In this document: positions 38,174 through 46,786 of the stretch, one piece after another
Numbering within the stretch: position 1 is the first letter of the stretch
Layout: each line of letters begins with the position of its first letter
Assembly (NCBI RefSeq): GCF_012979235.1
Contig: NZ_JAATWC010000006.1
Location: forward strand, 1 to 64,000
Length of the DNA stretch: 64,000 bases
Reading direction: 5' to 3'
From: Dissulfurirhabdus thermomarina
GTDB taxonomy: Bacteria > Desulfobacterota > Dissulfuribacteria > Dissulfuribacterales > Dissulfurirhabdaceae
Made by a program: the position numbers and the translations under genes
The notes under the pieces: model-generated
What the model saw: the letters and a program-made list of their open reading frames with translations, nothing else
Database searches by the model: none
Told to the model about the DNA's origin: nothing

Positions 38174-39430
38174 CTAGGGCGTGGCGGCGTGCTCGCGGCG
38201 CATCTTCGCCGCCAGTTCCCGGATCTCCACGAGGTCCTTCTTCATCTTGGCGAACCCGTACCAGGTGGCGTAGTCGGGGTTCATGTGGAAGCCCGCCTGG
38301 AAGGCCTTCATCCGGTGGTCCATGAACATCTCGTAGAGGACCTCCTCGATCTTGGTGTTCACGTCGTAGAAGGTGAGGAGATCCGGGTAGGCGGGGGCGC
38401 CCTCCCGGCGCTCGATGACGCCGTCCTTGTAGAGCCCGGCCACAATCTCGATGGCCTCGGCCAGCATCTTGTCCGCCTCCTTCACCATGAGGTCCGCGTT
38501 CTTGAAGTTCTCGCGGACGAAGTTGGGGGAGTGGCACTTTTCGCACACCTTGACGAACCGGGCGCGCTCCTCGTCGAAGGCCGCCTTGGTGAGCCGGGCC
38601 ACCTTGCCCGCCTTCACGATGTCGAGCCGGGCCGTGGGGTTGCCCTCCGGGTCGAGGACGCCGAGCCCCTTCAGGATGGTGGCCCGGTAGCCCATCCACT
38701 CCGCGTCGTCCTCCGGCAGCCGCACCGCCAGGAAGCCCCACGCCGAGAAGACCCGGTGGTCACCGCCGGGCATGTGGCAGGTCTGGCACTTGGGGGCGCG
38801 GTCGCGCCGGTCGGGAGCGATGGCGCGGTTCATGAGGTAGGTGACGCCGTGCTTCGAACCGGACCACATCTCCCACTGCGCGTGGTCGAAGCCCATGTGG
38901 CAGGTCTGGCAGGCCTCGGGCTCAAGGGCCTCGGCCTTGGAAAAGGCGTGGCGGGTGTGGCAGTTCTGGCAATCCATGCCGTACTTGTAGTACCTTCGGC
39001 CTTCGGTCTCCCGCTGCTCGGGCCCGGTGAGCCCCAGGGTGTGGCAGCCGCCGCAGCCCTTCTGCCCCTCCACGAAGGCCTTCGGCTGCATGTGGGTCCG
39101 GGGCATGGCCTGGACCGCGACGAGGCCCAGGGCGTGCTTGCCCGAAAGGTACTGCTCGGCCTGCTTCTTGTGGCAACGCTTGCAGGTGGCGATGGTGGGC
39201 AGCTGGGCCTTGGCCACGTCCTTCTCGCTGGTGTGGGCGGTCCCGTGGCAGCTCTTGCAGGTCAGCACCCGGGACATCTTCCCCCGGTTGAAGTCCTCCA
39301 CCATCTTGGGCGAGATCTTCTTGTGGCAGTCCTCGCAGGGCGAGGGCCGAGCCATGGCCGTCCCCGCGGCGAGGGCGAGCACCGCCGCGGCGGCCGAAGC
39401 GATCCAGAGCATCCGTCTTCCCTTCTTCAT
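38174..39430 (-). CDS. Octaheme cytochrome c, hydroxylamine oxidoreductase (HAO)-like
   Basis: 418 residues with a signal peptide (1-27), so periplasmic. Eight CxxCH heme sites start at C32, C58, C83, C126, C154, C174, C215 and C296. The blocks EMWSGSKHG, APKCQTCHMPGGDH, CEKCHSPNFVRE..ADLMVKEADKMLAEA and the tail MDHRMKAFQAGFHMNPDYATWYG match the HAO family, whose non-nitrifier members (as in Epsilonproteobacteria) reduce nitrite or hydroxylamine. Whether the P460 cross-linking tyrosine exists needs alignment. RBS GGAGGAGG precedes ATG 39430. It is the last gene of the operon with Hcp, before a strong terminator, which supports a nitrogen-oxide role. Confidence 0.88.
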   Translation of the reverse strand: MKKGRRMLWIASAAAAVLALAAGTAMARPSPCEDCHKKISPKMVEDFNRGKMSRVLTCKSCHGTAHTSEKDVAKAQLPTIATCKRCHKKQAEQYLSGKHALGLVAVQAMPRTHMQPKAFVEGQKGCGGCHTLGLTGPEQRETEGRRYYKYGMDCQNCHTRHAFSKAEALEPEACQTCHMGFDHAQWEMWSGSKHGVTYLMNRAIAPDRRDRAPKCQTCHMPGGDHRVFSAWGFLAVRLPEDDAEWMGYRATILKGLGVLDPEGNPTARLDIVKAGKVARLTKAAFDEERARFVKVCEKCHSPNFVRENFKNADLMVKEADKMLAEAIEIVAGLYKDGVIERREGAPAYPDLLTFYDVNTKIEEVLYEMFMDHRMKAFQAGFHMNPDYATWYGFAKMKKDLVEIRELAAKMRREHAATP

Positions 39431-39471
39431 GATGACCTCCTCCTTTTCCTGTCCCCCGTGGGCCGGGGGCG

Positions 39472-40230
39472 TCATTCGGCCCGGAGCACCTCGCCCCGGG
39501 TGCCGATCACCACTTCGCGCACCGGGATCGGGCGGCCGGCGGCCTCCACGGCCTTGCGGACGATGGCCGGCAGTCCCCCGCAGCACGGCACCTCCATGCG
39601 GGCCACGGTGACCGACCGGACCGGGGCCGTGCGGAAGATCTCCGTGAACCGCGCCACGTAGGCCGCCGCGTCGTCGAACTTGGGACACCCGAGCAGCACC
39701 ACCTTCCCGGGGAGCAGCGTCCCGTGGAAGTCCGGGTGGGCCGCCGGCACGCAGTCGGCCGTAACCAGCAGGTCGGCGTCCTTGAGGAACGGGGCGGTGG
39801 GCGGCACCAGCCGGATCTGGACCGGCCAGTGGGTGAGCGCGGAGGCCCGGGGCGCATCGAGGCGCACCGGCCGGTTGGCGGCCTGGCAGGCCCCGGCCGC
39901 GCCGAAGTCCTGGACCTGGGCCGAGGGGCACCCGCAGGGCAGCGACGCCGCCGGTTCGGAGGCGGGGCCCGCCGCCCCGCCCGGGGCCGCCAGCATGGCC
40001 TCCACGGCGGCCTCGTCGAAGGGGTCCGCCTCGCGTTCCACGATGCGGAGCGCCCCGGTGGGACAATGGCCGAGGCAGGCCCCGAGGCCGTCGCAGAGAT
40101 TCTCGGCCACGAGCCGGGCCTTGCCGTCCACGATGCGGAGCGAGCCCTCGGCGCAGTTGGGGACGCACTCCCCGCACCCGTTGCACAGCTCCTCGTCGAT
40201 CTCGATGATCTGGCGTTTTATCTTGGTCAT
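39472..40230 (-). CDS. 4Fe-4S ferredoxin-type protein of the hcp operon
   Basis: 252 residues, cytoplasmic. N-terminal ferredoxin domain: C16-x2-C19-x2-C22-x3-C26 and a second, looser set C46-x5-C52-x3-C56 (two clusters possible). The middle is a Cys-rich link (LPCGCPSAQ), then a domain with TADCVPAAHPDFH, VVLLGCPKFDD and VPCCGG, which also could bind a cluster. Iron-sulfur proteins of this kind sit next to hcp in sulfate reducers and probably pass electrons to it. It overlaps the zinc-ribbon gene by four bases (ATGA) and lies 41 bp upstream of the octaheme gene. Confidence 0.85.
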   Translation of the reverse strand: MTKIKRQIIEIDEELCNGCGECVPNCAEGSLRIVDGKARLVAENLCDGLGACLGHCPTGALRIVEREADPFDEAAVEAMLAAPGGAAGPASEPAASLPCGCPSAQVQDFGAAGACQAANRPVRLDAPRASALTHWPVQIRLVPPTAPFLKDADLLVTADCVPAAHPDFHGTLLPGKVVLLGCPKFDDAAAYVARFTEIFRTAPVRSVTVARMEVPCCGGLPAIVRKAVEAAGRPIPVREVVIGTRGEVLRAE

Positions 40231-40907
40231 GGTGTCTCCTTGCCGGGGGCCTCGCCCGGTATCGTTTCGGTCAGCTCGGCGGCCGCGGCCCGGCCGGACG
40301 GGGTCAAAAGCTCCGCCGCCGGCGGCCGGCCGCCCCTTCGGCCCGCAGCCTCCAGGGCGGCCAGGATCTCGGCGTCGTGCACCACCCGGGCCTCGAGGCC
40401 GGCCGGGGAACCGGTGCCCAACTCCGCGAGGATGCCCGCCGCGGCCCCGGCCAGCGCCTCCTCCGCCCCGAGCTCCCGGAGAAAGGCCGAGGCGTCGGCC
40501 GGGGCAAGTCCCAGAACGGCGAGGTGGGCGGCGGCCAGCACCGCCCCGGTGTCGGCCCCCTCGGCCCGGGCCAGGGTCTCGGCATGGCGCGCCGCCCGGG
40601 AAAGGTGCCCGATCCGGCCGAAATCCGTCCCGAGGGCCTGCTTGGCCGCCCGGGAGAGCCGGTCCCGAAAGGCCCCGCGGCGCTCCCGGACGGCCGGCGC
40701 CAGGGCGCCGAGGCACTGCTCCGCGTAGGGGCAGTAGGCGGCGCAGCCGAAGTCCATGCCCGGGTTGGCCATGCGGTGGCCGCACCCCGGGCACCGGCGG
40801 GTGGCGTCGTCCTTGAAGAACTCCACCTGGGTCCCGCACTTCGGGCACGCCACCTCGAAGATGGCGTCGCCCTTCCAGTACCGGCTGTCCTGTCCCGGGC
40901 ACTTCAT
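40227..40907 (-). CDS. Zinc-ribbon protein with HD-like helical domain
   Basis: 226 residues. Two CxxC pairs, C21-C24 and C39-C42, form a zinc ribbon (ACPKCGTQVEF..RRCPGCGHRM), followed by FGCAAYCPYAEQC, three cysteines that may hold another metal. Residues about 95-210 are helices with HLSRAARHAETLARAE and AAAHLAVLGL, resembling an HD hydrolase core although not all of its histidine/aspartate set is evident. The gene lies between hcp (25 bp) and the ferredoxin gene (overlap of four bases) in the operon. HD-like proteins appear with hcp in other deltaproteobacteria. Function unknown; a redox or NO-sensing accessory is inferred. Confidence 0.65.
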   Translation of the reverse strand: MKCPGQDSRYWKGDAIFEVACPKCGTQVEFFKDDATRRCPGCGHRMANPGMDFGCAAYCPYAEQCLGALAPAVRERRGAFRDRLSRAAKQALGTDFGRIGHLSRAARHAETLARAEGADTGAVLAAAHLAVLGLAPADASAFLRELGAEEALAGAAAGILAELGTGSPAGLEARVVHDAEILAALEAAGRRGGRPPAAELLTPSGRAAAAELTETIPGEAPGKETP

Positions 40908-40932
40908 GGCCGCCGCCCCACCGCCGCGGGCC

Positions 40933-42555
40933 TCATCCCAGGATGGCCCGGAGGTCGTCCTCGGGCGTGGTGATGGGCCGGATGCCGAACCGCTGCACCA
41001 ACACGTCCAGGACGCCCGGGGAGAGGAAGGCCGGCAGGGTCGGCCCCAGCCGGATGTCCTTGATCCCGAGGTAGAGGAGCGTGAGGAGGATGGCCACCGC
41101 CTTCTGCTCGTACCAGGAGAGTACCAGGGAGAGCGGGAGATCGTTCACCGAGCAGCCGAAGGCGTCGGCCAGGGCCCCCGCGATCCGGATGGCGGAGTAG
41201 GCGTCGTTGCACTGTCCCACGTCCATGAGGCGCGGCAGCCCCCCGATCTCCCCCAGGTCCTTGTCGAAGAACCGGAACTTGCCGCAGGCCAGGGTGAGGA
41301 CCACGCAGTCGGCGGGCACCTTCTCCACGAATTCCGTGTAGTAGTTGCGCCCCGGCTTGGCCCCGTCGCAGCCGGCCACCAGGAAGAAGTGCCGGATGGC
41401 CTTCCCCTTGACGGCCGCCACCACCTTGTCCGCCACGGAGAGCACGGTGTTGCGGGCGAAGCCCACCATCACCGACCCCTTGTCCGTGTCCTCGGGAAAG
41501 CCCGGCATCTCGAGGGCCTTGGCGATCACCGGGGTGAAGTCCAGGTCGGGGATGTGCCGGACTCCCGGCCAGCCCACGAGCCCCCGGGTGAAGATGCGGT
41601 CCTGGTAGCTCTCCATGGGCCGCTGGATGCAGTTGGTGGTCATGACGATGGGACCGGGGAAGAGGGGGAACTCCTTCGCCTGGTTCTGCCAGGCCGTCCC
41701 GTAGTGTCCGTAAAAGTGGGGATACTTCTTGAGCCCCGGGTAGCCGTGGCAGGGGAGCATCTCCCCGTGGGTGTAGACGTAGATCCCCTTCCCCTCGCTC
41801 TGGCGAAGGATCTCCTCGAGATCCTTGAGGTCGTGGCCCGAGACGAGGATGGCCTTCCCCTTCCGGGCGCCGAGGGGCACCCGGGTGGGCACGGGGTGCC
41901 CGTAGGTCCCGGTGTTGGCCTCGTCCAGGAGTTCCATGGCCCGGAGGTTGGTCTTCCCGGTCCGGAGCACGAGGTCGAGCCAGTCGTCGAGGCCGCGTTC
42001 GGCGTCGAGGGTGGCGGCCAGCGCCTCGTGGACGAAGGCGTAGACCTCGTCGTCCTCGCGGCCGAGGATCCGGGCGTGGTCCGCGTAGGCGGACAGTCCC
42101 TTGATGCCGTAGACCACCGCCTCGCGGAGGCTCAGGATGTCGGGGTCGATCTCCGGATCCGCCTTGATGCCCACCCGCTCGCCCTGGGCCACGAGGCCCT
42201 CCAGGGTCTCGGCCGGCACCACGGCCTCGGCGTCGTCACCCGGGTCCCCGCCGGCGGCCCGGACCTTCTCCGCCAGGGCCCGCCGGAGCGCCGCCCCCTT
42301 CCGGATGAGGGCCACGAAGCGCTCGGGGTCGAAGTCCACGTTGGTCAGGGTGGAGAAGGCGGCCTCCACGGTGAAGGCGTTCACCTCGGGGTCCGTCACC
42401 CCGGCCTTCCGGCCGGCCACGGCCACCCGGGACAGGTCCTTGAGGACGTGGAGGAGGAGGTCCTGAAGGGCCGCCACGTCGGGCCGCTTGCCGCAGACCC
42501 CCACCTGGGTGCACCCGGTTCCCTTGGCCGTCTGTTCGCACTGGAAACAAAACAT
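40933..42555 (-). CDS. hcp: Hybrid-cluster protein (hydroxylamine reductase/NO-related)
   Basis: 540 residues. The N-terminal cluster ligands are C3, C6, C15 and C21 (C-x2-C-x8-C-x5-C), the class I form with a 4Fe-4S cluster as in Desulfovibrio, not the E. coli spacing. Hybrid-cluster ligand blocks THGEMLP, TTNCIQRP, GCDGAK, LACGKFRF, VGQCNDAY and WYEQKAV are all present. Start ATG 42555 follows GGAGG; an in-frame start at 42588 is not supported. Hcp removes nitric oxide or hydroxylamine and acts in S-nitrosylation. It is second in a five-gene operon with an FNR-type promoter. Confidence 0.97.
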   Translation of the reverse strand: MFCFQCEQTAKGTGCTQVGVCGKRPDVAALQDLLLHVLKDLSRVAVAGRKAGVTDPEVNAFTVEAAFSTLTNVDFDPERFVALIRKGAALRRALAEKVRAAGGDPGDDAEAVVPAETLEGLVAQGERVGIKADPEIDPDILSLREAVVYGIKGLSAYADHARILGREDDEVYAFVHEALAATLDAERGLDDWLDLVLRTGKTNLRAMELLDEANTGTYGHPVPTRVPLGARKGKAILVSGHDLKDLEEILRQSEGKGIYVYTHGEMLPCHGYPGLKKYPHFYGHYGTAWQNQAKEFPLFPGPIVMTTNCIQRPMESYQDRIFTRGLVGWPGVRHIPDLDFTPVIAKALEMPGFPEDTDKGSVMVGFARNTVLSVADKVVAAVKGKAIRHFFLVAGCDGAKPGRNYYTEFVEKVPADCVVLTLACGKFRFFDKDLGEIGGLPRLMDVGQCNDAYSAIRIAGALADAFGCSVNDLPLSLVLSWYEQKAVAILLTLLYLGIKDIRLGPTLPAFLSPGVLDVLVQRFGIRPITTPEDDLRAILG

Positions 42556-42580
42556 GTCGTCGCCTCCTTTTTTAAGAGTT

Positions 42581-43405
42581 TCAGGCATTAGGGTTCGATG
42601 TCAAATCCGGCTCCGCCGCCGGCAGCAGGGGCCGAAGCCCCGTCCGCTCCAGGATGTCGGCGAAGCGCTCGCCGCCGCGGTTGTCGCCCGTGAAGAGGTC
42701 CAAGGCCCGGTCCAGCAGGGCCGCGGCCGCCTCCGGCGGGTGGATCCCCGGCAGCTCCTCGGCGAGCCGGGGGTGGCGGCCGAGGCGCCCGCCGACGAGC
42801 ACCCGGAAGCCGCTCTCGCCGGCGGCCAGGGCGCCCGTGGGGCACGCCCGGATGCAGGCGCCGCACGCGAGACACCGGTCCGGGTCCACGGCGGGGGCCT
42901 CTTTCTCCCCGCCCGGCCGGACCGCCGCCTCGCGGCAGGCCGCCTCGCAGGCCCCGCACCCGATACAGGGCTCGCCGGTGACCCGGGGCCGAACGGCCCC
43001 GATGAACCCCGCATCCACGATCTGGGGCCGGGAACAGGCATTGGGGCAGTCGGAGACGGCCACGCGGAACTCGTGGTGCATCTTGAGCGGCCCGCGGACC
43101 GTGGCCCGGAGGAACCCCTTGAGGTCCCGGGCCTCGAGGCGCCGCTCCAGCTCGTCCGCGAATCCCTCGAAGGCCACGGCCCGGTTGGGGCACCCGGCGG
43201 GCCCGAAGCAGGTCTCCACCTGGAAACCCCGGACCTCGTCGGACATGTCCGCGAGGAAGCGCCGGCGGCAGGCCTCGAGGTGCGCCAGGGTGACCCGCCG
43301 GGCCCCGGCGGCCCGGGCCGCGTCCTCCACCCGGCGGCGCACCCGCCCCCGAACGAAGAAGGGCACCCTTCTCAGGGTCTCCCGGGCATCGTTCTCCCAT
43401 TCCAC
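42581..43405 (-). CDS. PCP-reductase domain + siroheme/4Fe-4S sulfite-nitrite reductase half + ferredoxin
   Basis: About 274 residues from GTG 43403-43405 (AGGAG lies ten bases upstream). Residues 1-50 (WENDARETLRRVPFFVRGRVRR..ARRVTLAHLEACRRRF) match the PCP_red domain. Then comes the siroheme/4Fe-4S motif of sulfite and nitrite reductases: C66-x5-C72 and C120-x3-C124. Two ferredoxin clusters follow (C147-C157 and C178-C188). The whole is smaller than normal sulfite reductase and is like the short AsrC-type proteins of strict anaerobes. First gene of the operon, 25 bp before hcp, so nitrite, NO or sulfite reduction fits. Confidence in the domain call is good; in the substrate, low. Confidence 0.82.
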   Translation of the reverse strand: MEWENDARETLRRVPFFVRGRVRRRVEDAARAAGARRVTLAHLEACRRRFLADMSDEVRGFQVETCFGPAGCPNRAVAFEGFADELERRLEARDLKGFLRATVRGPLKMHHEFRVAVSDCPNACSRPQIVDAGFIGAVRPRVTGEPCIGCGACEAACREAAVRPGGEKEAPAVDPDRCLACGACIRACPTGALAAGESGFRVLVGGRLGRHPRLAEELPGIHPPEAAAALLDRALDLFTGDNRGGERFADILERTGLRPLLPAAEPDLTSNPNA

Positions 43406-43484
43406 GTCGCGTCGTCTCCTCGGTTCCGGGGGGAAGGCCTCCGGGGCACCGGCCCGGTGCCGGCCCCCGCCGCATCGTGTCCCC

Positions 43485-43527
43485 ATCCTAGACGCCCGGG
43501 GGGGCCGGCGCCTTGACCTGGATCAAG
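43485..43527 (-). promoter_or_regulatory. FNR/HcpR-type dyad with class II promoter for the hcp operon
   Basis: TTGA-CCTGGA-TCAA at 43513-43526, flanked to a 16-bp dyad C..G (43512-43527), matches the TTGA-N6-TCAA consensus of FNR, Dnr and HcpR sites. On the minus strand a -10 box TAGGAT (plus 43485-43490) lies 22 bp after it, placing the site centre at about -41.5 from a start near 43478, the class II activator geometry. There is no good -35 box, as expected for activator dependence. An A-tract (plus TTTTTT at 43534-43539) lies just above it. The operon start codon at 43405 is about 73 bp downstream. Confidence 0.8.
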
Positions 43528-43565
43528 CCCGTGTTTTTTCTCCGGGGGGTCCCGGCGCGGCCGGT

Positions 43566-44285
43566 TCAGCCCGCCGCCACGTACCAGGCCAGCCGCCCCT
43601 CGGGGCGGAGCATGGCCGCCGGGTAACGGCGCGCGGCGGCCGGGTCGTCGAGGATCTCGCCGACCAGGGCCGCCTTTTCCGGGCCGGCGGCGAGGACGCA
43701 CACCTCCCGGGCCCGGTTCAGGACGGGAAAGGTCAGGGTGACGCGGGGGAGCCGGGGCTCGGCGTCGGGGGCCGGCACGGCCGCCGCCCAGCGCCCGGGC
43801 GGGGCCGGCGGCGCCCCGGGAAAGAGGGAGGCGGTGTGCCCGTCGGGGCCGAGGCCGAGGAGCACGAGGTCGAAGGCGGGCAGGCCGCCCCCCTCCGGCT
43901 TGAAGAAGGCCCGCAGCCGGGCCTCGTAGGCCGCCGCAGCGCGGGCGGGGTCCGGGTCGAAGGGCACGGGGTGGACGTTCCCCGGCGGGATCGGCACCCG
44001 GGAGAGGAAGAGGCCCCGGGCCCGGCCGAAGTTGCTCGCCGGGTCCTCCGGCGGCACGAGGCGCTCGTCCCCCCAGAACACGTGGACCGCCTCCCAGGGA
44101 ACCCGGGCCCGCCACGGGTCGGCGGCCAGCCGGAGGTAGAGTCCCTCCGGCGTCCGCCCCCCGGCGAGCACCAGGGTGAACCGGCCCCGCTCGGCCGCCG
44201 CCCGGCGCGCCGCCGCCGCCACGCGCCCCGCCGCCGCCTCGGCCATGGCATCGGCGTCTCGGAACCTGTTGATCTCCACGCCCAT
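43566..44285 (-). CDS. pgl: 6-phosphogluconolactonase
   Basis: 239 residues. LVLAGGRTPEGLYLRLA, WEAVHVFWGDERLVPPEDPASNFG and LVLLGLGPDGHTASLFPG are the family signatures of the DevB/SOL type (NagB-like fold), with the catalytic histidine in DGHT. It hydrolyses 6-phosphogluconolactone to 6-phosphogluconate. ATG 44285 follows GAGG. Six residues upstream a GTG is possible, but it lacks a ribosome site. It lies seven bases downstream of zwf, so the genes form one operon with gnd and a ferredoxin. Confidence 0.95.
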   Translation of the reverse strand: MGVEINRFRDADAMAEAAAGRVAAAARRAAAERGRFTLVLAGGRTPEGLYLRLAADPWRARVPWEAVHVFWGDERLVPPEDPASNFGRARGLFLSRVPIPPGNVHPVPFDPDPARAAAAYEARLRAFFKPEGGGLPAFDLVLLGLGPDGHTASLFPGAPPAPPGRWAAAVPAPDAEPRLPRVTLTFPVLNRAREVCVLAAGPEKAALVGEILDDPAAARRYPAAMLRPEGRLAWYVAAG

Positions 44286-44292
44286 GCGCACC

Positions 44293-45846
44293 TCAGGGTC
44301 GCCGCCAGCCCCGCCCGTCCGCGCCGGGCAGGCCGTCGGCCGCCGCCGGCCCCCACGAGCCGGGCTCGTACGGGTACACCTCGCCCACCCCCGGCCGCTC
44401 CTCGGCCCAGGCCTCCAGCACCGGGGTGAGCAGCGACCAGGCCACCTCCATGTCGTCGTGCCGGAGGAAGAGGGTCTGGTCGCCGAGCATGCAGTCGAGG
44501 AGGAGGCGCTCGTAGGCCTCCGGCATCTCCACGCCGAAGACGTCCCGGTAGGAAAAGTCCATGGAGAGGATGGTGAGGCAGGACTTCGGCCCCGGCTTCT
44601 TGGTCTGGATGGACAGCGCCACGCCCTCCTCGGGCTGGACGTTCAGCACCAGGACGTTGGGGGCCGGCTCCGCCGGGACCAGCCCCTCGAACATGGAGTG
44701 GGGCACCTCCTTGAAGGTGATGGCGATCTCGCTGACGCGCCGGGCGAGCCGCTTGCCGGAACGGAGGTAGAAGGGGACCCCTTTCCACCGCCAGTTGTCC
44801 ACGAGGAGCCGCGCGGCCACGAAGGTCTCCACCCGGGAGTCGGGGGCCACCCCGGGCTCCTCCCGGTAGCCCGCCACCCGGTCGTCTCCGGTGCCGCCGG
44901 GCCCGTACTGCCCCCGGACCAGCCAGCGGCCGAGTTCCTCCGGGGGGAAGGGGCGGACGGCCCGGAGCAGCTTCACCTTCTCGTCCCGCACCCGGTCCGC
45001 CCCGAAGGAGGCCGGCGGCTCCATGGCCACCAGGGAGAGCATCTGGAGCATGTGGTTCTGGAACATGTCCCGCAGGCACCCCGCCCCCTCGTAGTAGCCC
45101 GCCCGGTGTTCCACCCCGGCGGCCTCGGCCACGGTGATCTGGACGTGGTCCACGTAGCGCCGGTTCCAGACGGGCTCGAAGATGGCGTTGGCGAACCGGA
45201 ACATGAGGATGTTCTGGACCGTCTCCTTGCCCAGGTAGTGGTCGATCCGGTAGATCTGGCGCTCGGAGAGGACACGGTGGAGCCTTTCGTCCAGGGCCAG
45301 GGCGCTGGCGAGGTCGCGCCCGAAGGGCTTTTCCGCCACCACGCGGGCCCAGGCGCCGCCCCGGCCCTCCTCCCGGGCGAGGCCCGCGGCGCCGAGGCCC
45401 TCGATGATGCGGGGCGCCACGCCGGGCGGCACCGCGAGGTAGAAGAGCCGGTTGCCCCCGGTTCCGGCCTCGGCCTCGAGCCCGGCCAGGCGTTCCCCGA
45501 GCCGCCGGTAGAAGGCCGGGTCGTCGTAGTCGCCGCTGAGATAGGCGTGCCTGTCGGCGAAGGCCCGCACGGCGCCGGCCGGCCGGTCCGGGAATCGGGC
45601 CCGCAGGGTGGCCCGGACCCGCTCCCGGAACCCATCGTCGCCCAGGGGGGAGCGGGCGCACCCCAAGACGAAGAAGGCCGGCGGCAAAAGTCCCCGCCGG
45701 TGGAGGGCGAAGAGGGCCGGAAGGAGCTTCCGGTGGGCGAGATCCCCGGAGGCGCCGAAGATCACCACCCCGCAGGGCGGCGGCCGGTCCTCGAGGCAGA
45801 AGGGCCCCTCGCGGAGGACCCGGGCGCGGGCGTGCCCGCCGGTCAT
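44293..45846 (-). CDS. zwf: Glucose-6-phosphate 1-dehydrogenase
   Basis: 517 residues. [25 protein letters not shown] is the NADP-binding start and [15 protein letters not shown] contains the catalytic lysine and histidine. The rest, [10 protein letters not shown] and FYLRSGKRL, agrees with the family. A start is at ATG 45844-45846, overlapping the gnd stop (ATGA). It makes NADPH and 6-phosphogluconolactone. Placed just above the nitrogen-oxide operon, the pentose-phosphate genes may help supply reductant, but they have their own promoter region above the ferredoxin. Confidence 0.96.
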   Translation of the reverse strand: MTGGHARARVLREGPFCLEDRPPPCGVVIFGASGDLAHRKLLPALFALHRRGLLPPAFFVLGCARSPLGDDGFRERVRATLRARFPDRPAGAVRAFADRHAYLSGDYDDPAFYRRLGERLAGLEAEAGTGGNRLFYLAVPPGVAPRIIEGLGAAGLAREEGRGGAWARVVAEKPFGRDLASALALDERLHRVLSERQIYRIDHYLGKETVQNILMFRFANAIFEPVWNRRYVDHVQITVAEAAGVEHRAGYYEGAGCLRDMFQNHMLQMLSLVAMEPPASFGADRVRDEKVKLLRAVRPFPPEELGRWLVRGQYGPGGTGDDRVAGYREEPGVAPDSRVETFVAARLLVDNWRWKGVPFYLRSGKRLARRVSEIAITFKEVPHSMFEGLVPAEPAPNVLVLNVQPEEGVALSIQTKKPGPKSCLTILSMDFSYRDVFGVEMPEAYERLLLDCMLGDQTLFLRHDDMEVAWSLLTPVLEAWAEERPGVGEVYPYEPGSWGPAAADGLPGADGRGWRRP

Positions 45847-46760
45847 CTGCCTCCCCCGCCGGCCCGGCGCACCTCGTGCCCGCCGAAGGCCCGGCGGAGC
45901 GCCGCCACCACCCGGTCGGAGAAGAGGTCCTCCCGCTGGGAGGCGAACCGCTTGAAGAGGGCGTGGGCCATGGCGTCGGCCGGCACGCCGAGCCGGACCG
46001 CCTCCCGCACCGTCCACCGGCCCTCCCCGGAATCGGCCACCACGCCCCGGACCTCCTCGAGGCCCGGGTCCTCCCGGAAGACGTCTTCGAGGAGCTCGAG
46101 GAGCCACGACCGGATGACGCTCCCCCGGTTCCAGAGGGCCGCCAGCGCCCCGAAGTCGAGATGGGGCCCGTAGGGGGAGGCCCGTAGGAGCTCGAAGCCC
46201 TCCCCGTAGGCCTCCATGAGGGCGTACTCGATGCCGTTGTGGACCATCTTGACGAAGTGGCCGGCCCCCACCGGCCCGCAGTGCATGTGCCCGCCCGGCG
46301 GGGCCAGGGTGTCGAGGACGGGCCCGAGGCGGCGATAGTCGTCGGCCCCGCCTCCCAGCATGAGGCAGTAGCCCTTCTCGAGGCCCCAGACGCCCCCCGA
46401 CACCCCGGCGTCCACGTACCGGATGCCCTCGGCCCCGAGGGCCTCGGCCCGCCGGAGGTCGTCCCGGAAGTCGCTGTTGCCGCCGTCCACCACGAGGTCC
46501 CCCGGCCCGAGGTGGGGGCGCAGGCGCTCGATGTGCTCGTCCACCGGCGGCCCCACCGGCAACATGAGCCACACCACCCGGGGCGGGTCGAGGAGTCGGA
46601 CCAGGGCCTCCGGGGAGTCGGCCCCCGCGGCGCCCTCCGCCTCGATCCGGCGGACCTTCTCCGCCGTCCGGTTGTAGGCGGCCACCTCGTGCCCCCCGCG
46701 CAGCAGCCGCCGGGCCATGTTCATGCCCATCCGCCCGAGGCCGATCATCCCGATCTGCAT
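45843..46760 (-). CDS. gnd: 6-phosphogluconate dehydrogenase, short type
   Basis: 305 residues, the short (YqeC/GntZ-like) form rather than the 470-residue enzyme. [18 protein letters not shown] is the nucleotide fold, [11 protein letters not shown] and [22 protein letters not shown] the substrate loops, and [28 protein letters not shown] the catalytic helix with the lysine. It decarboxylates 6-phosphogluconate to ribulose 5-phosphate. In such short forms NAD rather than NADP can be preferred; sequence does not settle this. It overlaps zwf by four bases and follows the ferredoxin gene by 26 bp. Confidence 0.95.
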   Translation of the reverse strand: MQIGMIGLGRMGMNMARRLLRGGHEVAAYNRTAEKVRRIEAEGAAGADSPEALVRLLDPPRVVWLMLPVGPPVDEHIERLRPHLGPGDLVVDGGNSDFRDDLRRAEALGAEGIRYVDAGVSGGVWGLEKGYCLMLGGGADDYRRLGPVLDTLAPPGGHMHCGPVGAGHFVKMVHNGIEYALMEAYGEGFELLRASPYGPHLDFGALAALWNRGSVIRSWLLELLEDVFREDPGLEEVRGVVADSGEGRWTVREAVRLGVPADAMAHALFKRFASQREDLFSDRVVAALRRAFGGHEVRRAGGGGR

Positions 46761-46786
46761 CCGCCGTCCTCCTTCCCGGCCCAGGA

